Source: Alphaproteobacteria bacterium (GTDB lineage: Bacteria > Pseudomonadota > Alphaproteobacteria > Rickettsiales > UBA1997). Taken from it: a stretch of DNA of 64,000 bases. Positions 59,002-64,000 of the stretch are shown one piece after another. The position numbers were made by a program, and so were the translations under genes. Each line of letters begins with the position of its first letter. The stretch's first letter is position 1. The stretch covers positions 1 to 64,000 of the forward strand of contig JAGKWR010000003.1 in the NCBI GenBank assembly GCA_021151765.1, in the 5' to 3' direction. The notes beneath the pieces were generated by a model. That model made no database searches, was not told the origin of the DNA, and saw only the letters and a list, made by a program, of their open reading frames with translations.

Positions 59002-60159
59002 ATGCCTAAAAATTTCTTCTTTACCTCGGAATCGGTTTCAGAAGGCCATCCAGACAAAATTTGTGATCAAATTTCTGATTCTCTAGTTGATGCTTATTTA
59101 ACAAAAGATCCTTACTCACGTTTGGCGATCGAAACTTTCGCTACTACTAACAAAGTCATTATTGGTGGTGAAATTCGTGCGCCGCATATTCCGGAAATCG
59201 AAGTTGAAAATATTATTCGTCAAACCGTCAAAGAAATCGGTTACGAACAAGAAGGTTTCCACTGGAAAAATCTGCAAATCACTAACTTAATTCACGGTCA
59301 ATCAGCTGATATTGCTGTTGGTGTTGATGCTACTTCTAACAAAGATGAAGGTGCTGGAGATCAAGGAATTATGTTTGGTTATGCTTGCCGCGAAACTGAT
59401 GTTTTGATGCCAGCTGCAATTTATTATTCTCATCGCATTTTGCACAATATTATGGATGCAATTCGTCGTGGTGAGTTGCGTGATCTCGGTCCGGATGCCA
59501 AAAGCCAAGTCACTTTAAATTACGAAGATGGTGTGCCAACTCGTGCGGAAACTGTATTGGTTTCGATTCAGCACAAAGAAGGCATGACGCAACAGCAAGT
59601 GCGTGAAATGATTCGTCCGTATGTTGAAAAAACTTTGCCAAAAGGCTGGATGTGCAAAGAAGATAAGTTTTTAGTTAATCCAACTGGCAAGTTTGTAATT
59701 GGCGGCCCAGATGGTGATGCTGGCTTGACTGGTCGTAAAATTATTGTTGATACTTACGGCGGTGCAGCTCCACACGGTGGCGGTGCTTTTTCTGGTAAAG
59801 ATCCTACTAAAGTTGATCGCTCAGCAGCTTACATGGCGCGTTATTTAGCCAAGAACGTTGTTGCCGCTGGTTTAGCAGATCGATGCACAATTCAAATTGC
59901 CTACGCGATTGGTGTTTCCAAACCTTTGGCACTTTACGTCGATAATCACAAAACAGGCGTTGCCAGTGAAGATGTTGCTAAATTAATCAACGAATTGGTT
60001 GATTTGAGTCCGCGTGGCATCAGAAACCATTTGCAATTAAATCGCCCAATTTACAAACGCACAGCAACCTACGGACACTTCGGTCGTCAGCCAGAAGATG
60101 ACGGCGGTTTTTCGTGGGAAAAAACTGATTTAGCAGAAAAGCTGAAAAAATTGGCTTAA
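59002..60159 (+). CDS. metK: S-adenosylmethionine synthetase
   Basis: MetK makes S-adenosylmethionine from methionine and ATP; ThiC and RlmJ here depend on it. The 385-residue protein has SEGHPDKICDQISD at the start, GAGDQGIMFGYA near residue 115 and GGPDGDAGLTGRKIIVDTYG near 230. No SAM riboswitch was recognised in the 57-base gap upstream. Confidence 0.98.
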   Translation: MPKNFFFTSESVSEGHPDKICDQISDSLVDAYLTKDPYSRLAIETFATTNKVIIGGEIRAPHIPEIEVENIIRQTVKEIGYEQEGFHWKNLQITNLIHGQSADIAVGVDATSNKDEGAGDQGIMFGYACRETDVLMPAAIYYSHRILHNIMDAIRRGELRDLGPDAKSQVTLNYEDGVPTRAETVLVSIQHKEGMTQQQVREMIRPYVEKTLPKGWMCKEDKFLVNPTGKFVIGGPDGDAGLTGRKIIVDTYGGAAPHGGGAFSGKDPTKVDRSAAYMARYLAKNVVAAGLADRCTIQIAYAIGVSKPLALYVDNHKTGVASEDVAKLINELVDLSPRGIRNHLQLNRPIYKRTATYGHFGRQPEDDGGFSWEKTDLAEKLKKLA

Positions 60160-60186
60160 AATTAATAACCACAACTGCGCAAAATT

Positions 60187-60582
60187 ATGAATTTATTATT
60201 GATCGCGATTGGCGGCGCTCTTGGTTCGGTGATGCGTTATATTTCTTCAGAAGCAATGTTGCGTTTGGCGAAATTATATCATTTGCCGTGTAATTTTCCG
60301 TGGGGTACTTTCGCTGTAAATGTTGTCGGTTCACTTTTGGCGGGCGTGGTTTATTATTTCGCGATTAGAAATTTTGCTAATTTTGATCCGCGTTTAAAAA
60401 ATTTTTTGATTGTTGGTTTTTTAGGAGGTTTTACAACTTTCTCAGCTTTCTCTTTAGATTTCTTCCGCTTAGTGACCGCAGGTCAACATTTGCAAGCCTT
60501 TATCTACGTTAGCGTTTCTGTAATCGTAGCAATTTCCATGCTGTTTTTTGGTTTTTACTTCAGCAAATTAATTTTTTCTTAG
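60187..60582 (+). CDS. crcB: Fluoride exporter CrcB/Fluc
   Basis: This 131-residue protein with four membrane helices has the Fluc signature GGALGSVMRYISSE, WGTFAVNVVGSLLAGV and GFLGGFTTFSAFSLD. It forms dual-topology dimers that export fluoride. It is between metK and an RluC-type gene, with its stop touching the next start. No fluoride riboswitch is apparent in the 27 bases upstream. Confidence 0.95.
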   Translation: MNLLLIAIGGALGSVMRYISSEAMLRLAKLYHLPCNFPWGTFAVNVVGSLLAGVVYYFAIRNFANFDPRLKNFLIVGFLGGFTTFSAFSLDFFRLVTAGQHLQAFIYVSVSVIVAISMLFFGFYFSKLIFS

Positions 60583-61458
60583 ATGCCAGCAATTCAAATA
60601 AATCCAGATCTAGTCGGTCTGCGTCTCGATAAATTTTTATGTAAAAAGTTTGATATTTCTTTCGGACTTGCGCAAAAAATAATTCGTGAAAAAAAGATTA
60701 AAGTTAACGGTGCTAGAGTCGATGCATCTTACAAAATAGAAGAAGCAGACTATGTTGAAATTTTTGCTGACTTGGCAAAACGAAACGTGAATCAAAAATT
60801 TAAACCAAAAATTTCTGACGAAAAACTCGCAAAATTTCTTCAACTCAAAATCTTTGAAGATGAAAATTTAATCGCCATTAACAAGCCATCAGGACTTGCA
60901 ACACAAGGTGGCAGCGGCGTTGAAATTTCGGTTGATGATTTTATCACAACGCAAAAATGGCAGTTGGTGCATCGTTTAGATAAAGATACTTCGGGCATTT
61001 TATTGATCGCAAAAAACAACGAAACCGCAGAGTTTTTAACCGCGGCTTTCAAAAACAAAACTGTGCGCAAGACTTATTTGGCGTTAGTTCGCGGCAGTGT
61101 GAAGAAACGAGAAGGCGTGATAAATATTCCGCTGAAGAAAAAAATGATGGGCAAAAATGAAAAAGTCGCACCAGATTTTGCTGAAGGAAAAGAAGCAATC
61201 ACTGAATTTAAAGTTTTGCGCGATGAAATCGATTTCACCTTGCTGGAACTGCATCCGTTGACTGGTCGCACCCATCAATTGCGCGTTCATTGCAAAGAAC
61301 TTGGTCATCCAATTATCAATGACATGAAATATGGCGGACCAAACGCGATGAATAAAAATGTGTGCAAACGACTTTGCCTTCACGCTTACAAAATCGAGCT
61401 TTCCGATTATTTTGGTAAAGAGCTTAAAATCGAAACAAAACGTCCAGAATTTTACTAA
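60583..61458 (+). CDS. RluC/RluD-family 23S rRNA pseudouridine synthase
   Basis: This 291-residue protein has an N-terminal S4 RNA-binding domain (GLRLDKFLCKKF to VNGARVDASYKI, residues 11-50). A catalytic domain follows with HRLDKDTSGILLIAKN near 128-143, whose Asp is the nucleophile, and later HPLTGRTHQLRVHC near 225-238. This is the RluA-type family; RluC fits by length and domain order. The ATG directly follows the crcB stop. Confidence 0.93.
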   Translation: MPAIQINPDLVGLRLDKFLCKKFDISFGLAQKIIREKKIKVNGARVDASYKIEEADYVEIFADLAKRNVNQKFKPKISDEKLAKFLQLKIFEDENLIAINKPSGLATQGGSGVEISVDDFITTQKWQLVHRLDKDTSGILLIAKNNETAEFLTAAFKNKTVRKTYLALVRGSVKKREGVINIPLKKKMMGKNEKVAPDFAEGKEAITEFKVLRDEIDFTLLELHPLTGRTHQLRVHCKELGHPIINDMKYGGPNAMNKNVCKRLCLHAYKIELSDYFGKELKIETKRPEFY

Positions 61459-61565
61459 ACTCTCTTTTGAGGAAAAAATATTGCACAAAATATAAAGCAT
61501 TCTTAAAAAGCCCGAAAGCTTAGAAATAAGCTAATTCACACCATAAACACCAAACTCAAAACACC

Positions 61566-64000
61566 ATGTCACCCAAAATCCACCGCGCCATTTTTTTGTG
61601 CTTTTGCAACTTTTTTGCTGATGAAGCACTCGCTGTCACTCTCACTTCTGGCCAAACTAATTACACAACAACTTCTGACATCACCAGCAGCGCAATCGCA
61701 ATCAGCAGTTCGCTTTCCGGCACTTCTTCGTCTTACAATAAAATCAAAAACACTTTTACCATCACCACCAACACCAATTCTGGTGCTTACGGAATCAAAA
61801 CTTCGGGAAGCTACAATCAAATTACTAACGACACCAACGCAGCAATAATAACTACCGCAAGCTCGGGGCGGGGTATATCAATTGCCAGTAACTCACAAGT
61901 TTACAATTTAGGATCCATTACCACGCAAGGAACAACATCATACGGCATCTACGCCGGAAGCGGTAACAACACGATCAACAATTCTGGTTCAATCACCACT
62001 TCCAACACAAGTGCTTACGGAATTTATTTAGCCAGTGACAATAACACCGCAACTAACTCAGGTACAATAAACACACAAGTTTACGGTATTTATTCTGACT
62101 CAAATACTAACCAAATTTACAATAGCGGAACAATTACGACGACAGTTTCTTCATCGGCTCACGGAATTTTTATGAGTGCCGGCAGCAGCTCGACAGCTTC
62201 TTCGAGTTCGTATGGAATTATTAACAATTCTGGCGCGATCAACAGCCAAGGTCACGGAATTTACAACAAAGATAATTACACCCAAATTACTAATTCCGGC
62301 ACGATCACAACTGCTGCAACATCAAGTATTTATGGCATTCGCAATGAAGGAGACAATGTCACAATTACAAATAGCGGCACAATTTCATCAACAAATTACG
62401 GTATTTATAACTCGGGTGCAGCCGCGATTATCAACAATTACGGTACAATTTCTGGCGGCGTAGAAATTGGTGCAGCAACGTTGAATATTTTGGGCGGATC
62501 AATCAGCGGCACGGTGGATGGCAATGTAAACACTGGTTCGGTTGTAATTAGCGATAATGTTTCTTTTGATCAAAGTGCTAATTTTTCTGCTTTGAAAAAT
62601 TTAACAATTTCAAGCAATGCCACGCTGAATTCGGGAGCGCAAATTGCGGCGAATAATATTTTTCTCGGCGCTGATTCTACGCTCAATATCAACTATGGTT
62701 CTTCTATTTCTGGCATTTTGCAAGGCAGCGCTGATTCACAAGGCACAGTTAATGTTTATGCGGAATCAGTTTCTTTTAGTAGCGCGATTGCAAGTGAGGC
62801 AAATTCTTTGGCTAATTTTTATGTCGACTCGAGCTCAACAGTTACAACATCTGGCGACATTTATGCTGATCAAATTAATTTGGCGGGAGTTTTAAATTTT
62901 GATCAAACTAATAATTCAACAATCACTGGAAACGTTGTTGGGTCAGGTGTGGCAACATTTAACGTTGGTGAGCAAAATCAAAAAATTACCGGCGATTTAA
63001 CATTAAATAGTGGTGATAGTTTAAAAGTTTCTTTGAAAAGTGGTGGCGCGGGAAGCTTGCAAGTTAGCGGCTCAGCGGTCATTGACGCTAACGCAAAAAT
63101 TGCTATAACAACTTCGGCTAATCAAGATTATATCGCTGATAACACTTCATATCAAATTTTGACGGCAAGCAATTTAAGCACTGCAAACAGCGAGTTCTCA
63201 ACGCAAAATATTACGATAAATGACACCTCATCCAACGTCAGCGGTTTGTTGGAATTCACAGTTTCAGCATCTGATACATCTTTGATTTTAAACGTTAATC
63301 ATCTTGCACCAACGCAAGTAACATCTAATCGCAACGCCCAAAATATTTATCAAAATTTAGTTGCAATTGGAGCTGCATCACAAGGTGAATTGTTGTCATT
63401 TCAGAAATATATCGACAACACTTCATTATCAAAAAGTGAGTTGACGCAAACCATCAATCAGTTGGCGCCGCAATCAACTAAAGCGGCAATTTTTAGCGTT
63501 AATAATTTTGTAAATAGTGCGACGCAAATTGTCGAAAATCGTTTGGATAAAAAACGTCGTGATGAATCAAAACTTAGTGAAGGAGTTTGGGGACAAGTTT
63601 TTGGCGCTGCGGCATCGCAACAAGAAGTAGCAAGCGATGATGGTTACAAAAATAGTTTGGCAGGATTTTCTTTCGGCGCTGATTATGAAATTGAGCAAGA
63701 TCAAACAGTCGGCATGGCGCTTGCGGCAGCTAAATCGGCGGTTAAAACTTTAGATTCTTCCAAGCAAAACTTGATCGATAGTTATCAATTAAGTTTCTAC
63801 GGCAGTAAAAATTTCGAGCGTTATTTTTTTGATATAAACGCCGCTTTTACCTTGAACCACTTTGATTCGCAGCGTTCGATAAACGCAGCTTCAAGCAGCG
63901 CAGTTGCATCTTATTTGGGGCAAAATTACGCGCTGAAAATGAAATTGGGCGCTGTCGAGAAACTGGCCAGCGGCTTTAGTTTTATTCCGGAATTTGGCGT
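61566..64000 (+). CDS. Autotransporter with glycine- and serine-rich passenger repeats, cut by the window end
   Basis: The frame starts with ATG at 61566 and stays open to the last base (811 codons visible, no stop). A short signal-like segment (MSPKIHRAIFLCFC...ADEALA) is followed by a passenger domain to about residue 660. It contains many units of about 20-25 residues built around YGIY...NSGTI(T/N)T, for example in 115-300, which would form a beta-helix. The C-terminal autotransporter barrel begins near residue 672 (GVWGQVFGAAASQQEVAS) and continues past the window. The gene is presumably a surface or secreted protein; its ligand is unknown. The 107-base spacer upstream carries its promoter. 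Confidence 0.88.
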   Translation, partial: MSPKIHRAIFLCFCNFFADEALAVTLTSGQTNYTTTSDITSSAIAISSSLSGTSSSYNKIKNTFTITTNTNSGAYGIKTSGSYNQITNDTNAAIITTASSGRGISIASNSQVYNLGSITTQGTTSYGIYAGSGNNTINNSGSITTSNTSAYGIYLASDNNTATNSGTINTQVYGIYSDSNTNQIYNSGTITTTVSSSAHGIFMSAGSSSTASSSSYGIINNSGAINSQGHGIYNKDNYTQITNSGTITTAATSSIYGIRNEGDNVTITNSGTISSTNYGIYNSGAAAIINNYGTISGGVEIGAATLNILGGSISGTVDGNVNTGSVVISDNVSFDQSANFSALKNLTISSNATLNSGAQIAANNIFLGADSTLNINYGSSISGILQGSADSQGTVNVYAESVSFSSAIASEANSLANFYVDSSSTVTTSGDIYADQINLAGVLNFDQTNNSTITGNVVGSGVATFNVGEQNQKITGDLTLNSGDSLKVSLKSGGAGSLQVSGSAVIDANAKIAITTSANQDYIADNTSYQILTASNLSTANSEFSTQNITINDTSSNVSGLLEFTVSASDTSLILNVNHLAPTQVTSNRNAQNIYQNLVAIGAASQGELLSFQKYIDNTSLSKSELTQTINQLAPQSTKAAIFSVNNFVNSATQIVENRLDKKRRDESKLSEGVWGQVFGAAASQQEVASDDGYKNSLAGFSFGADYEIEQDQTVGMALAAAKSAVKTLDSSKQNLIDSYQLSFYGSKNFERYFFDINAAFTLNHFDSQRSINAASSSAVASYLGQNYALKMKLGAVEKLASGFSFIPEFG

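Noticed and set aside
60160..60186. Fluoride riboswitch upstream of crcB
   Set aside because: Only 27 bases separate metK from crcB, and no pseudoknot-like sequence is visible.
61615..62895. Several shorter frames within the autotransporter region
   Set aside because: They lie in other frames of one continuous long frame from 61566 that has clear passenger repeats and an autotransporter barrel.

Overview
This is a low-GC stretch of an alphaproteobacterial chromosome. The phylogenetic signal comes from the bc1 order Rieske-cytochrome b-cytochrome c1, the short prolyl-tRNA synthetase, a separate PntAB-type transhydrogenase subunit, sucA-sucB, and an elongator tRNA-Met close to the alphaproteobacterial form. 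Several features suggest a Rickettsiales- or Holosporales-like, host- or protist-associated lineage: AT-rich coding, many short palindromic repeats including some inside genes, a leucine-rich-repeat protein, large orphan proteins with Ser/Thr/Asn-rich tails, and an autotransporter. The organism still keeps thiC, a complete-looking oxidative stress locus and several envelope enzymes, so it is not strongly reduced. The species cannot be named from the sequence alone.

Layout. 1-4.6 kb: an antitoxin with a broken RelE-like toxin, rph, typA, a repeat-filled spacer, an acetyltransferase and an antitoxin remnant. 4.6-10.8 kb: a leucine-rich-repeat protein, thiC, an LTA-synthase-like sulfatase-fold enzyme and a transhydrogenase subunit. 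11-18.3 kb: tRNA-Gln, a ClC channel, nuoE, petABC, dut, an unknown membrane protein and a ThiF/MoeB-type enzyme. 18.4-27.2 kb: tRNA-Tyr, tRNA-Gly, uvrB, tRNA-Met, an ATP-grasp protein, sucA, sucB and a Nudix hydrolase. 27.2-31.3 kb: nnrD, a LysE exporter and oxyR divergent from ahpC-ahpD-dps. 31.3-39.6 kb: a large helical-repeat protein, two lipoproteins, lepB, gpmI, an unknown gene and proS. 40-44.4 kb: small genes, an esterase, ccmA, rlmJ, a small protein with a C-terminal CaaX-like sequence, and mlaE. 44.4-49.6 kb: a TonB receptor operon with an internally duplicated membrane protein and its own TonB-like protein. 49.6-56.8 kb: dsbB, pgi, tRNA-Cys, a membrane-anchored phosphatase, eptA, tsaB, apaG and a GspE/PilB ATPase. 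56.9-64 kb: gltX, an outer-membrane protein, metK, crcB, an RluC-type pseudouridine synthase and an autotransporter that runs off the window.

How the genes work together. Energy genes (bc1, NuoE, PntAB, SucAB) point to respiratory metabolism. OxyR probably controls the peroxide-defence genes facing it. EptA with its adjacent phosphatase, the LTA-synthase-like enzyme and MlaE act on envelope lipids. The TonB receptor operon is a self-contained uptake unit.

The most unusual features are a 91-bp four-hairpin element (99 bp with one copy of its flanking direct repeat) inserted in phase into a RelE-like toxin; a dispersed 28-bp repeat that lies in a tRNA spacer and twice inside the sucB linker; the leucine-rich-repeat and helical-repeat orphan proteins, which look like secreted effectors; and the duplicated membrane protein in the TonB operon. 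No CRISPR array, rRNA operon, integrase or full insertion sequence is visible.
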